Below, piece after piece: positions 11,701 through 22,503 of a stretch of DNA of 64,000 bases (its first letter is position 1; every line of letters starts with the position of its first letter). A program made the translations under genes and the position numbers. The stretch comes from Apostichopus japonicus (Eukaryota; Echinodermata; Holothuroidea; Aspidochirotida; Stichopodidae). Location of the stretch: positions 28,750,984-28,814,983 of the forward strand of contig NC_092564.1 of NCBI RefSeq assembly GCF_037975245.1. Direction: 5' to 3'. The notes under the pieces are model-generated. The model did no database searches. It was not told where the DNA came from and saw nothing but the letters and a program-made list of their open reading frames with translations.

Positions 11701-14055
11701 GGGGTATACCTCAATAACAATTACCACATGAGGGCACACTATCGGTCTGCATGTTATCACTACAGTTATTACTTCCTGAAGATATCATGTAAATTGTTAA
11801 TAGTAAACCTATGCAATCATAGTGCAGTATGCATGTGTTATTGATATATCGAGTAGTAAAACATGGATAGATCTCATATTTAGTATGTGGATTCTTCATA
11901 GAGTAGAAACACCATTGCCTGTTTTGGAGAATATCAGAACTCACCTGACATCAAGGTCTTGGCAACCTTAAAAGGATTGTCTGGTGGCCCAAAGAAGTTA
12001 CCTTAAAAAATAGTAAATAATTTTCCAAACATGTTGTCAAAGTATGAGAACGCTAATGTTACGTTTGACAGAGAAACGATTTTTTAATCGTTATGGATAG
12101 ACATTTCAAATATGATTTGAACAGTACAATACGTGACGTCAGCTCTGCCATAGCATATTGCGTCATAACCCACCCTCCGCACAGTACCTATACGGTAATC
12201 ACAACAAAAACAGCGTGTGTATACAGATAAATTTCTTCCTTAATTTCCGGTGAAATTTCTTAAAAATTAGATATGTTTTCAAAAACTCCTTAAGCCACCA
12301 TGTACTTGAGCGGTGGTTCCGTGGTCTTTGTGTAACACAAGGTAAATTTTAACAGCAGACTCTGAGTTGTTCAGGCTATACATCGCGCTATCCAGCTCCA
12401 ACGCGAAAAATGTTCGCATGTAGGCTGTACTCAAACGTTGACAATCGGACAGTTCTGCGAAGCCTAAGCTTTTCAGCGCTATATTCTGCTCTGACAACGA
12501 TTCGATCAATTTCTTCAATAATTTCCGGTGAAATTTTTTATAAATTAGATATGATTTAAAAAACTCCTTAAGCCGCAATATATTTAGTAGATCGGTGGTT
12601 TCGTGGTCTTTGTGTAACACAAGATAAGTTTTAACAGCAGGCTCTTCGTTGTTTATACATCGCGGTATCCAGCACCAGCGCGAAGAATGTTCGCGTGTAT
12701 AGGCTACTCTCACGTTTACAATCGGACAGTTCTGCGATGACATCGATCCCGCCAAGTTTCATCTTTCGGTTTAACGAATACTTTATAAGTTTCCTTTTAC
12801 TGTTAATTTGATCCGTGAATTTTATTTCAGCGAGTTCGAAGAACAGTTAATGAACTGTGGTTTGAGTGTGAGTGTACTATGTGTAACGCTATACAAGTAC
12901 ACCAACTGAGCATCGTAGTATATACGTTCGCGAGTATGTACGTTATATATATGAGGCAATTCAATGTGCTTACACGTGAGTTAATTTGCTGCGGAATTGG
13001 GAGTGCTAACTTCAAGTCGCCTGTTTTGCCTATCTGCAAGCACTACGTCAAACACCATATTGAAGCGTTCGAACAAACGGTACTTTTGGTGAGAAACTGG
13101 TGAATTTGAAAACCAGATTTCTACAAGAAGAAAATGTCGAATGGGGACAATTTTTACATGGTTAGAAAGAGAAAAATAATAACTACAAGGACAATGTATC
13201 AAAATCTTCCACCAGACAATTCCTTTAAAACCAGGATATCTAAAGTATGAAATCTTGGATGGTGTCTCATATTTAGTACACAGATGCCCCCATTATGTGT
13301 AGATGAACCCTATTGTTTGTATTAGGGGTAAAGGTCTTTTGAAATCAGAAAGCACCCCTTTTGAAAACCATGTATTACTGTTATCTGAAGATGTAAATCT
13401 GAAACCAGACTCTTTAATAGATTGAAATATTTATATGATCAAAACTTCAGTGCCTTTTTTGCATTTCTGGTTTTGTATAATTTGATTAAACGTTTGGTAT
13501 TCTTGGTCTCATGTTTCAGCAGCCCACCAAAGGACAGAAGAATCTGTGCAAAGCCGTGATCTTCCTCCAAATTCTTCCTATCAGAGGATATCAGAGCCAG
13601 TAGCCGCCTCTCAAGTATCGCCAGTACTTCAATTACAAGCTGCAATGCTTCAGAAAGCCTCATCTCAGGAGTGCAGTAACCATGACGAGGTTGTCACTCT
13701 ACCCATCCCAGCGCCCGTCAGAGGGTACCAATGCCAGTTTTGCTTCAAGTTATTTCGACATGTCTCCAATTTCAAGTCTCACCAGCTCATCCATACCAAC
13801 CTGAAACCGTACAAGTGTCGCTTCTGTGGTGTCGGCTTTAAGCAGACAGGTAACTTAAAAGCGCACGAGCGTATTCATACTGGTGATAGACCCTACAAGT
13901 GTTCCTACTGCGGTAAGCAGTTTGCTAGGTCCACAACCAGAAACACTCACGAGAAACTACACACAAATTCTGTGACGTACCGGTGCAATGTGTGCGACAG
14001 GATTTTCATGCATGCCAACTCATTGAAGAAACATCAGATGTTACATAAAACATAG
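2736..14055 (+). CDS. NPL-domain / four C2H2 zinc-finger protein (seven coding exons)
   Basis: The exons are 2736-2745 (5' UTR from 2685), 3664-3780, 6923-7075, 7860-7982, 9002-9301, 10715-10897 and 13520-14055. All have AG acceptors and GT donors (gtaagt, gtaggt, gtatgt, gtaggt, gtgcgt, gtgagg), and every intron is phase 1. Joined, they give 1422 nt, or 473 residues. Residues 1-104 resemble the nucleoplasmin-like (NPL) domain of FKBP39/Fpr3/4 and plant HD2 proteins: an initial M-x-W, LDPG, HLSMAAL, a TLDVQLKKGEEISVYTEG strand pair and HLTGYSI. Residues 130-134 are an SDSDS run, and acidic/serine tracts lie near residues 242-258. Four C2H2 fingers follow (C367/C370/H383/H387, C395/C398/H411/H415, C423/C426/H439/H443, C451/C454/H467/H471), with TGDRPYK-like linkers. 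NPL domains bind histones or pentamerise, and tandem C2H2 fingers bind DNA, so a nuclear chromatin role is inferred. A cDNA could reveal extra exons. Confidence 0.82.
4213..4523. repeat. 18-bp minisatellite, left foldback arm
   Basis: About 17 diverged copies of an 18-bp unit of the form TTCGTTGCCTCCTTCTAT. The period is a multiple of three, so apparent ORFs with a six-residue repeat run across it on both strands. These are by-products of the repeat, not genes. Confidence 0.9.
4527..4806. repeat. 280-bp palindrome inside the foldback element
   Basis: TCTACTATCGGTAACAAAAA near 4527 is inverted at 4787-4806, and the match continues through GGCCACTTTTGGTCAAG to a centre near 4640-4690. A third, looser copy follows at about 4861-4985. 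The transcript or single strand would form a very long hairpin. Confidence 0.8.
5853..6124. repeat. 18-bp minisatellite, right foldback arm
   Basis: About 15 copies of the reverse complement of the left-arm unit (GGAGGCAACGAAAT core). Order and variants near the outer end match the left arm, so the two arms are homologous and not independent expansions. Confidence 0.9.
7969..8888 (+). repeat. 54-bp array made of exon-end, splice donor and acceptor units
   Basis: The array starts with the last 12 nt of the 7860-7982 exon (ATTCAGACAGTG) and its donor GTAGGT. About 16 further copies follow. A typical unit is acceptor-like ACTTACAG, the 12-nt block, GTAGGTATG, CTAATCAATGAC (branch-point-like) and an AT-rich stretch. 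Intact 12-nt blocks occur at 8078, 8132, 8186, 8240, 8294, 8349, 8456, 8510, 8678, 8722 and 8834. Copies at 8025 and 8403 are 11 nt, and two near 8569 and 8626 read ATTCAGAGAGTG after a second AG. The implied introns are 42 nt. The array may be only an expanded exon/intron junction, or it may supply frame-neutral micro-exons. Confidence 0.88.
9742..9808 (+). other. Hairpin followed by a G-quadruplex-like run
   Basis: An 11-bp perfect inverted repeat CATCAAACAAC / GTTGTTTGATG (9749-9759, 9770-9780) extends outward with one mismatch through CTCCC/GGGAG-like flanks. It is followed at once by four G-runs of at least five bases. It lies in an intron of the NPL/zinc-finger gene, and its function is unknown. 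Confidence 0.65.
10140..10565 (+). repeat. Three tandem copies of a GGTCA-rich dispersed repeat
   Basis: Units of roughly 110-140 bp each run from an AACTCAAAAAGT-type start, through a TGTAGATCC/TGTGGATCC block, to a GGTCAAAGGTCATTTG-type block. Related units occur at 30885-31600, 52240-52275 and 61050-61180. The copy at 10516-10528 contains AGGTCAAAGGTCA, a perfect DR1 arrangement of nuclear-receptor half sites. Confidence 0.7.
11969..13228. mobile_element. Inverted-repeat element in the last intron
   Basis: TTAAAAGGATTGTCTGGTGG at the left is mirrored on the right by CCACCAGACAATTCCTTTAA, about 18 bp with one indel. The interior is more GC-rich than the flanks. It holds a palindromic TGACGTCA (12134-12141 region), a direct duplication and no transposase. 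A TTAA-like sequence occurs at both ends, but no clean target duplication could be fixed, so the superfamily is left open. Confidence 0.55.
12242..12735. repeat. Tandem duplication of about 275 bp
   Basis: AATTTCCGGTGAAATTT begins both copies (12242 and 12517). The copies stay alignable through GTGGTCTTTGTGTAACACAA and CAATCGGACAGTTCTGCG. A 158-residue minus-strand frame spans both copies, but I see no domain or splice context for it. Confidence 0.8.
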
Positions 14056-14585
14056 TTGTTTCCTGCTTGAGATTGAGTCAGCCTTAAGTGCCTGTTAAGA
14101 TTCTATACAAGAGAAATGAGAGGGTTTTAACTGATGTAAAGGGATATTAAACACATGCATTGTCTTACCAAAGAATCCATCCACTTCTGGAAATTTGCCA
14201 AGATTTCATTTTTTTTGTTATGATTATTATTTTGATATTTATATATGTTATAGAACCTGACTTTATCAGTTATGTTATTATTTGAAGTAGTCTCCCACAG
14301 TTATAGTCTCTGCATTGCGTGTAAATTGTGAGGGCATAAAGATACAAGTAGAAATAGATGTCAGGATCCCTTGCAATTTATGTTCCTTTGCCGATGGTAA
14401 TTACTTCCATTTATATACTATTCATTGTTGACATAGTGATAAAGTAGACCAGTAATCCATATGGTAGGTTCTACATAAATAAATATGCCATTTATGCTCT
14501 TGTATATTTCCTGTGTAGTGCTTTAGTATATTTCCTGTGTGCTCCAAGAATTCCTGTTGAGGACTTCATATCTGTGCTACGCTAA

Positions 14586-14591
14586 AATAAA
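14586..14591 (+). terminator. Poly(A) signal candidate for the NPL/zinc-finger gene
   Basis: AATAAA lies about 530 bp after the stop codon, within an AT-rich 3' region. Other AATAAA-like hexamers occur near 14479 and 16788, so the true cleavage site is uncertain. Confidence 0.4.
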
Positions 14592-17110
14592 CTGTATCAG
14601 AAAAAGCAAGTAAGGTGTCTGGTTGAACCATAAAATCCAAATGTGCCCTTTAGGAATAATTCTTCATTTGTGACCAATTTTAATATTCTATGATGTAGTG
14701 ACTAGTCAAGATAGGATCACATGGTTACATTACCAGGATTGATATGTTGCAACTAGAATTAAGGTTTGTTGATACTTTTAATAATAATAATATTGTTATT
14801 TTTATCATGATTATTATACTTTTAGCAATCTAACCATCAACTTTTATCTCCTGTTCTTCTTCTTTCTGAAGGGATTTAAATACAAATTTAAAAAATATAT
14901 GAAAGCCAAGTAGTTTAATATTCTACAGCCAGTGATAAATTTACCAGGCCTCTGAGGTATATTTTAGACATGTTTGGTGCAGATTGAGTGAATAAATTAT
15001 GTATGTTGAGGTCAGTATGTCATGTGTGTTATAATGAGATGGCTGAGTTCTGACCATCACTTGTGTCTTGCCCAGCATTATACTGATTGGTCTTGCCACT
15101 TTTTAAAACTTTATTTTAATTTACTTGACTTTTGGTTGATAGCCATGTATGCAGTAGTTTTTTATTAGCCCATGAAACCAAAGAATGTAGCATAGAAGTA
15201 TGTGTCATTTACTGATACTGGTGTCTAGTTTATGTGTCTGTCACATGTGTGATAGAAGATAAACACTTTTAATCATGTTTGAGAGATTTGAGAGTCTATT
15301 AGCTATCAAACTGTAAACAATTATAGCAAAATGCCCAACACAGAACAATGCCATGAAAGGCTGTCAATTTGTATTCACATTCCTGTAGTTACTGTTAGGA
15401 TGTGGTAAGTTCATACAGGAGCTTGGTTTGAGTATTGGCTCTTACAGGGGTGTTTGAGAGACTACCGAGGAAGATTCTACCACTCAAAATGCTTGTGTGT
15501 ACATGATTGTTGGAAAACATATATTTTCACTATGCATAAATTTGTTTCTTTTGTTGAATTTGATGTAATCTGAAAGAAATGGTTACAAAGCAATTTTTAA
15601 TTTCTTGACAGTTTAGTCTGTTGACTTGATGAAGAAATTATGGTTTGAAGGAAAACAAGCAGTATTGTTGACATCATCCTAATTTCATGATTCCATGAAC
15701 ATATTTCCCACGCAGTCTGGAAATCGGGAATGTCAGATAAAAGTAGGGAGAAACAAATTACTATTTTTTTTTTTGGGGGGGGGGGTTGAAAGTCCTTGAA
15801 GCTTGGAAGTTAGGTCTGAGAAAATAAGGAAAACCCTTATTTTGAACTCTTCCTCTAAATACAGCTAGATCTACAAATCCACAGTCATAAGACTTATGTG
15901 AGCAGATTGTATTAGAAGTTTGAGATGTACTCAACAGTATAAATGAAACTGGTGAAAAGTTAAGACTACAGCATGCCAAGTTTGGAGTTCATGGCTCTTT
16001 GAAAAGCCAGCACATCTTATAGGGGTTAGTGTACATGGGTAGCCAAACATTAAGTCCTCATTAGTGAGTAAGCTATATTATAAATAGTATTTTATATATT
16101 TTGGCCTTGCTAAAGTCTGGAATTTCTTTTAAATTCAGGGGAACTATGTCATCATGAAGATACTAATCAGTTGACCACTGTGTGCATGTAATAGACTCAT
16201 TCTGGTATTTACGACTAATAATTAATCATTTCTTCATGAATGTAGTCATCTAAATCAAGTAAGTGATGTTTTGTCCTCCATTCTTACATTATATTCAAAG
16301 CAGTTTGCTGTATGCTTTGAGTTTTGCTGTGCAGGCTGTGGTTGTTGCTTTCAACCTAACTGCAGACACTGAGCAATATTTAATCTGATGTGTGCTTACA
16401 GTTAGGAACATTCTCCCTATTTAATGGCTACGAAGTTACAGTTTTATTTGTACATAGAGTATCAATTTTCTAAATGTGACGGTTGTTAGGGTAGCATGAA
16501 GGTATGCTTAACCTACTGATGTGGTCAGGGACCAAGAATAGCTCCTAAAACTATTTGCAATGTTTACAGAAACTAGTTTCGTTGCTTGCAAATTTGATGA
16601 CTTTAAAGTCCGCTTGAAGATTGCTCCACGAGTGGAATGTGAAAGTATCCATCATATTTAACTTATTTCATATTTCTTGTTTTCTCTTCCTTGCATTTTC
16701 CTTTCACATGGTCCATGTGAAGCTTTTACTGCCATGACAGAATGATAGTCGTTTTCCTATAGCTTTAGTTTTGTACTTTTTGAGAGAAATAAATTAATCT
16801 TAACCAAATGCAACAAATTTGTCTCACTTATTTGAACCTGATGGAGATTATTTAGCTTCTAGAGATCGTGTGTGTATCCTTCACGTTTTAAGTGCACTGA
16901 TAATGAAACTTAAAGTACTAAGTTGCAAGTGGCAGCTATTAACCTACACAGATTGGATGCTGACTGCCACTGTGCAGGTAACAACAGGATAGGTGGTTTT
17001 GGGATGTTTATTACCTCATGGCCTTTCATATACACCTTTAAGTGAAAGTCAAAGAATCAAGTCAATAGAATCCAAATTACTAGCAACAGCGCGGGGAACG
17101 TCACCTAGGA
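14592..17110. other. Stretch with no recognised gene
   Basis: AT-rich unique-looking sequence with a short (AAT)n tract near 14780 and a T10-G10 tract near 15765. No exon pair or RNA gene could be supported. Part of it may be alternative 3' UTR of the upstream gene or of the minus-strand gene that ends at 17628. A TTTATT at 17111-17116 could be the latter's poly(A) signal on the minus strand. Confidence 0.35.
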
Positions 17111-17627
17111 TTTATTTATATTTTATAAAAGTAAGCAGTTCATTCATTAAACATCATATCAGTTTATCATCTACTTTTTACCCACTCTTAAATTTGCGTA
17201 GTTTTAATTCTTGGTCAGAGTAATTATACAGGGGAAGAGTCAACATATTGAATGACGTCACGAAAAATATAGTAATACTGAATAAAAAACTGACGTTGAT
17301 TTTTGCATAGTCATGGTGACGTCCTACTCGTTCTGTATCTTTCCGGACACATGCAATGGTCAGTTACTTATGTCCACCAACATCACTAGGAACGATGAAA
17401 TTATACACAAATGAATGAATGTATGTCACACAAACCTGATCACAAACTTTAGTGTACTGACTTAAGACCGTACTAACTGCATATTTTTCCCAGTCATTCT
17501 ATCATGATAGAGGTTGATCCTGTTTCCTGTGGGGTTATTCCTGCTTTACATCATACGCACTTCTCCGTGTGGTTTGTGAACTAATCTAGACGGGCTCCAA
17601 CTGTTTGAGAGTTCTTTGTTATTCCAC

Positions 17628-20022
17628 TCATCTTCGGTGGAAGATAATCTTGAAGTTCTCTTCTGAAGTTTTAAGTTCCTGAAAAGCAAACAGTTCTATT
17701 TTCACAATCGTTCTCTTAACAATCTCCATTGCATCGCAGTATGTTTAGTAATATTGATTATTATTTTTATTCGATTCTACGAGTAAAAGACAACTTCAAC
17801 ATTTCCATCTCTTTGACTCAGCATTTTAAGCAGAGCGATGTGGCTCTAGGACTACAAGCTACTTAACTGAGTGTTCTTACCTTCCAATGTTTTGATAAGG
17901 TCTCAAATTGGACAATGTCACAGTGATTACAAATGCTCTGCTTATGCAGTTAAAATTGTCGACAAAGTGATACTTAGTCAATACTTGGTTGTGTTATTAA
18001 ACATGCTATCTGGGCCATTATAACTCGTACGTATAATGCAGCTGTCTGTGCCGAATTTGATAAACCTTGATCTTATATCTGAAACTACTTTTTCTCACAA
18101 TGCCCTTAAATATTCTAATTCGTCCGATTATTCTTTCCTAAGTGTGACGGAACTGGTCAAATTTTACAAATTTCCGCTTTCCGCATGGATTAATGCTTCC
18201 AACTCTTAGGTGTGTTAAAAATGGAAACGCCCTGAGCAACGTCTATCTGTTACAGTCGTTGCTTTGGTGCTGATAACATGCAGCAAATTAGAAGTAGAGC
18301 TCAAGATATTGAGGCTGACAAGTTTAAAAGGCATCTTACCTCCTCTGAGCTGATTTGTAAATGGAGCGGCCATGACCTCGGGTCACCTGTTACTGGAAGA
18401 CCCCATCCTATAGATCCTGGACTAGCCTGTTTCGAATTCGGAAATGGTGTTTCTTGAGCTGGTCTTTGTAGGTAGAAGGCTTCTGCGGTCTGTTCATCGG
18501 AAAATGATCCAATGCCGACATACCGGTGCTCTAGCCTGCGAACCAAATGGTTTCGCACCCCTTCAGGCCCTTTAATATAGAGGAGAAGTAAAGTTAATTT
18601 ACACTGTCGGATCCGTTTCAGTAGGTGTAAAGATTCGACTCGGAACGCGGTAACTTATTGCAATTTATTTCTGAATTAAACGCCACCAGTGCCCATTTTC
18701 TAATCATTCATTTGGAGAGGGAGGGGTGGGGTTAAGATGCTATAATATAGCAATTAGATTTTTGTTTTGGTAACAAATTCCGAACTCACACTGGAGTACA
18801 CAGTGGCGTAGGAAGGTACTTTTGAGTGGGAGGAGGGGGGATGAAGACTGATGGCCGGCCTGTGGGAGGGGTCTAAGGGGAGGGGGTGTCCCCCTTCCTT
18901 TTTGAATTTTTTTGCATTTCCAGGTGGCCTCAGATGCAATTTGGTGCAATATAGCACACTTCAACACCCACTCCATTTTGTAAATAATTTTGCATTTTCA
19001 CCTGGCCTTAGATGCGTTTGGTGCTTCAAATGAGATTTTTTTCTCATTTGGAAATGAAAAAGGGGTTTTCTGACTTGCGAAGCGGGGGGGGGGGGGACGG
19101 AATGATACTTCCGCCCCCCAGGCGCCCCCAGGTTCCTACGCCCTTGGGAGTACATTTTCTGTATTCCTCGTGTTTGGTACACAGTGCTCGTAGAAATGAA
19201 AATCAAGAACTCATAATCGTAGGCCTACCCGGGACCTCGCAGGTCGTCTCGTTATTATTGTATCCAAACTATACGAGTTTGTATGTATTTAAATCGTACA
19301 AAATAAAACAAGATTACGTTATCAACCCGACTGCAATTTATACTGCAGGTTGCAAGGACATGTAACGTGAGCTCCTCTGTTTCACCGTAGGGAGGGGGAG
19401 GGGGGAATGGGTATACACCGTGAAAACAAACCTTGTGATGAAAACATTATTATAGTGCAAAAGTTTGTAATTTGTAATTTTGATATATTTTACTGATGTC
19501 TACTTGTCATGTTAGTTGAAGTACGGTGGTGGAAGTTGAGAAATAATGAATGTGCAATATTTTCAAATATTTAAACGGACTTACGGATTTGTGTCTCGAT
19601 CTCTCCGTCTCCCGCATTTTAGTTTATTTTACTTCGACAGTTCTCGACATGCCCAAAATGGACAAGAAGTCTGTGGAATCATGAGTATTCAGACCCCTAC
19701 ATGTACAATGATGAACCCAAATGAACGGTCACTTACCGCTCTTATTATCCCATAAACTAAACCATACCTTAAATTACTTATATCATGATACAAACAATTT
19801 AAGAGTGGTAAAAACTGATTGTTTTATAAAGCATTTAAAGTTTAGTACAACTGACCAGAAGGAGTCTATGTCACTAGAATAATGGTCATATATTGTACCT
19901 GTGTAGAGAAGTTCTCCTTTCCCTGGGAGGGTTGATCCTCCTATTGCTCGTTCTAGAGTTGAGTCTGTTCGTTTAGAGACATTGGTAGCGGTAGTGCTTG
20001 GTCTTGATCTGCTCTCTGACAT
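17628..20022 (-). CDS. Small unrecognised protein, three coding exons (134 aa)
   Basis: On the minus strand the exons are 20022-19899 (ATG at 20022, A at -3, donor GTACAA, phase 1), 18569-18340 (acceptor AAAG, donor GTAAGA, phase 0) and 17678-17628 (acceptor TTTGCTTTTCAG, stop TGA). The frames fit at both junctions and give 405 nt. An in-frame TAA lies about 30 codons upstream of the chosen ATG. The N-terminus is Ser/Thr/Arg-rich and disordered-looking (MSESRSRPSTTATN). A central basic stretch reads VRNHLVRRLEHRY, followed by FSDEQTAEAF. No signal peptide, membrane segment or known domain is visible. The small size, the low-complexity start and the X-box-like promoter sites would suit a ciliary or axonemal protein. 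That is a guess and I assign no name. An inverted-repeat element (18801-19147) sits in its first intron. Confidence 0.6.
18801..19147. mobile_element. Short element bounded by CAGTGGCGTAGGAAGG-type ends
   Basis: CAGTGGCGTAGGAA at 18801 is mirrored by TTCCTACGCCCTTG at 19133-19147. Inside, GCATTTCCAGGTGGCCTCAGATGC and its diverged copy about 77 bp later form a direct repeat (18914, 18991), and a G14 run lies near 19084. It is probably a small non-autonomous element. No target duplication was identified. Confidence 0.5.
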
Positions 20023-20115
20023 CTTACAATCTGTCTGGGCTTTAACTTTGACCGTTCTTTTCCCGCACCACTTCTGCACTGTGACTTGTGCGATGGATTC
20101 GTATTATATGTAAGA

Positions 20116-20430
20116 GTTACCATGGAGGTAAAAACAGTCCATGGAGTTACATAGGCTTTCTTTATCTTCGATTGTAAGGTGCCCCTTGCGAAGTTTCTGG
20201 CTACAATCGGATCCTTCCGTAAAATAAACAAGCGTTTACCATTTCACTATGTAAAGAATATTGTTGTCGACTCTCATCGTTGCCATAGCTACCATTTCGC
20301 GGTTCTCTCATACCCTGTTGTTGAAAACACCATGAAGTCTTTCAATGACTTCATCGATTCCATGTCTGCTGGTGGGTACGACAATGGACATGAGTGATTT
20401 ATATCGACCAGGTGAGGCACTGTGACGTCA
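20116..20430 (-). promoter_or_regulatory. Candidate promoter sites: X-box-like and CRE
   Basis: Upstream of the minus-strand gene (ATG 20022) there are three sites. GTTGCCATAGCTAC (20279-20292) differs at one base from the RFX X-box form GTTGCCATAGCAAC. The half site GTTACCATGG lies at 20116-20125, and the palindrome TGACGTCA, a perfect CRE, at 20423-20430. X-boxes drive ciliary genes in animals. Whether these sites act on this gene is inference. Confidence 0.4.
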
Positions 20431-20522
20431 CAACATGTAGACCCCACTGCCTTGTCAGTTGAACTCGAAATGTCCAAGACCCATTCGAATGTCAGCACAC
20501 ATCGAGGACAACATTATATGCT

Positions 20523-22128
20523 CTCCAAGAGTATAGTGGTCAAAAATTGACTTAATTATCGCAACTTTTTAACCTCATCCACTTCAAAACCAATTGGACC
20601 AAAACGCGCTATCAAATATTTAATAGTTGCCAACCGGTATGTCGTATACAAACCAGCTCAAATCAATTGTTTTGCCACTTTTCCGAGCGAATTAATAACT
20701 CCTGATTTATGCATGTTGCACTGCAGGAGTATGGCGTCTTGCGTGATGTTAAATCATTTTAATGTGTCAACTATTTCTTCAACTTGCTGGAACCAAAAGC
20801 CATTTGCAACCTGTTTCTGGAAACTCCATGTAAATGCCACTTTCATTCGTTAACACATGCGAGGCCGCCGTTTCTTTTTCGGAAAATCCGGCAACTTGTT
20901 TAAAGTGAAAAATAAGTCTTTACAAACGATTTGGTCTTCTGTATACATTTGTCCTTTCACATGGAAAATATACGATGAGATTAGTTCAACTTTCCTCACG
21001 CCGTCAATTAAGTATATGAGTCAACAAAACTAATTTAACATTTCACGTTGACGAAGTATAGGCTTCAAGGGCAGCCTAAAATATGTTGACACATTTCAAC
21101 ATTTCACAGACATATCGATAAAATAGAGAAATAATCAATAGGTTTGATACCGGGATGTAGACTGTGGATACAGACAGCCTAGGGGGATACTAGTGTGTGA
21201 TCTATCGATTCTGATAACCTTTATCATGTTTCAGGGCAAGTCAACATAACATATAATCTAATTGAAAAGGAACTAAGCAGATATGAGGTGATTTTTTGTC
21301 TCCTTGAAAAGACCTTTAATCGTCATCATTTGAGATTAGTAACTGTGAGTTAGGTCTCTGGTCACGATACACATAAACGACAGTTTTTTCTTGTCTCCAT
21401 CTTTTAGCGTGAAAAAAATGGATGTTAACATATATTGCCTCTACTAGTGCATGCATGAGAAGATAAAATGAAATTTAAATTTCATCAACAATTCGAAACA
21501 TCTGCTGTGTGCAGGAGATGATTTGACAATAATTTAACTGTAACACTGTTTGACATATGTATAGGTGAAAACTTATTTTATAAAGCCTTAATGATGCTTG
21601 AACTATTAATTCAATATTTAAAGCCGTAAAGTTCTTTCTTTGTGGTTCTTTCTTTCTTCCGGTGTATGGATATTTCCCTCATTCAGTGTGCTTCTTAATG
21701 TGATGGTACAAATTCATTATTTGAATATGGTATTGCAAAGGTTGTTGTTGAAGGGAAATATAATACACTCACTCAGTTTTGGAGCCGATGAAACAGATTG
21801 ACAACATTCTTTGGTCGAAGGGAAGTGAGCCCTGACTAAACCATACAGGCGGATGGTTGGCTAAATTCGTATGAATAATGAAAAATGCAAAATAATTGGT
21901 ACGAGGAAAAGAGGATACTTATTAGTAATGTTTTAACAAATTTCGCCAAAGGAAACAAACATGTTTTTTTTATCAGAAGATGTGCTGAGGTATGAGTTAA
22001 TTGGGATGCTAATTAATTATGTAGCCATCGTTTTGTGTATCATTAAGCATTGTGTAATACTGTGGCCCCTGCAGTAAATTAGTTTAGACACATGACGAAG
22101 CTAGTTTACAGTATGATGGGTGGCACGT
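20523..22128. other. Stretch with no recognised feature
   Basis: AT-rich sequence with no coherent exon, tandem array or inverted ends that I could support. Confidence 0.35.
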
Positions 22129-22239
22129 TGTGCCGGGCATTGATAACCAAGGACGTATGAAAAGTTACAATCTTGTCAAATGTCTTAGATGCATAGGCCT
22201 CGTCCAAGCATGCTCTGTTGTTAATAAGGACCATCATGT

Positions 22240-22327
22240 TGTTACTGAGTTTATACCCTTTTTGAACATTGCCTTGTGCTCTGGATACCTGCGCTATATA
22301 AATAACAGTTATTATTATTATTATTAC
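22240..22327 (+). mobile_element. 3' end of an L2-tailed SINE or LINE
   Basis: CATTGCCTTGTGCTCTGG, then GCGCTATATAAAT, then (ATT)n is the characteristic L2-type 3' end and microsatellite tail. Its 5' portion is too diverged to bound. Confidence 0.55.
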
Positions 22328-22503
22328 CCTCGAATGGTAATGGAGCTACACTGTATTTGTAAATATTTAACATTTATCCAAAGAAGAATAGCATATCTAC
22401 AAGAAAGTTCCATTTTCATGAAAACATGCGATACGGCAACTATCGAACGCAGCTCGCTTTAGTAGTACTACTAGAAATTACAACGGAAGAAGGAAATTTC
22501 TAC

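Noticed and set aside
12279-12755. 158-codon minus-strand ORF
   Set aside because: It spans an internal duplication in a transposon-like element, with no start context or domain.
17546-17627. Longer last exon of the minus-strand gene in another frame
   Set aside because: A frame running to a TAA at 17546-17548 needs a phase-2 entry, but the upstream exon ends in phase 0. The phase-0 frame stops at 17628.
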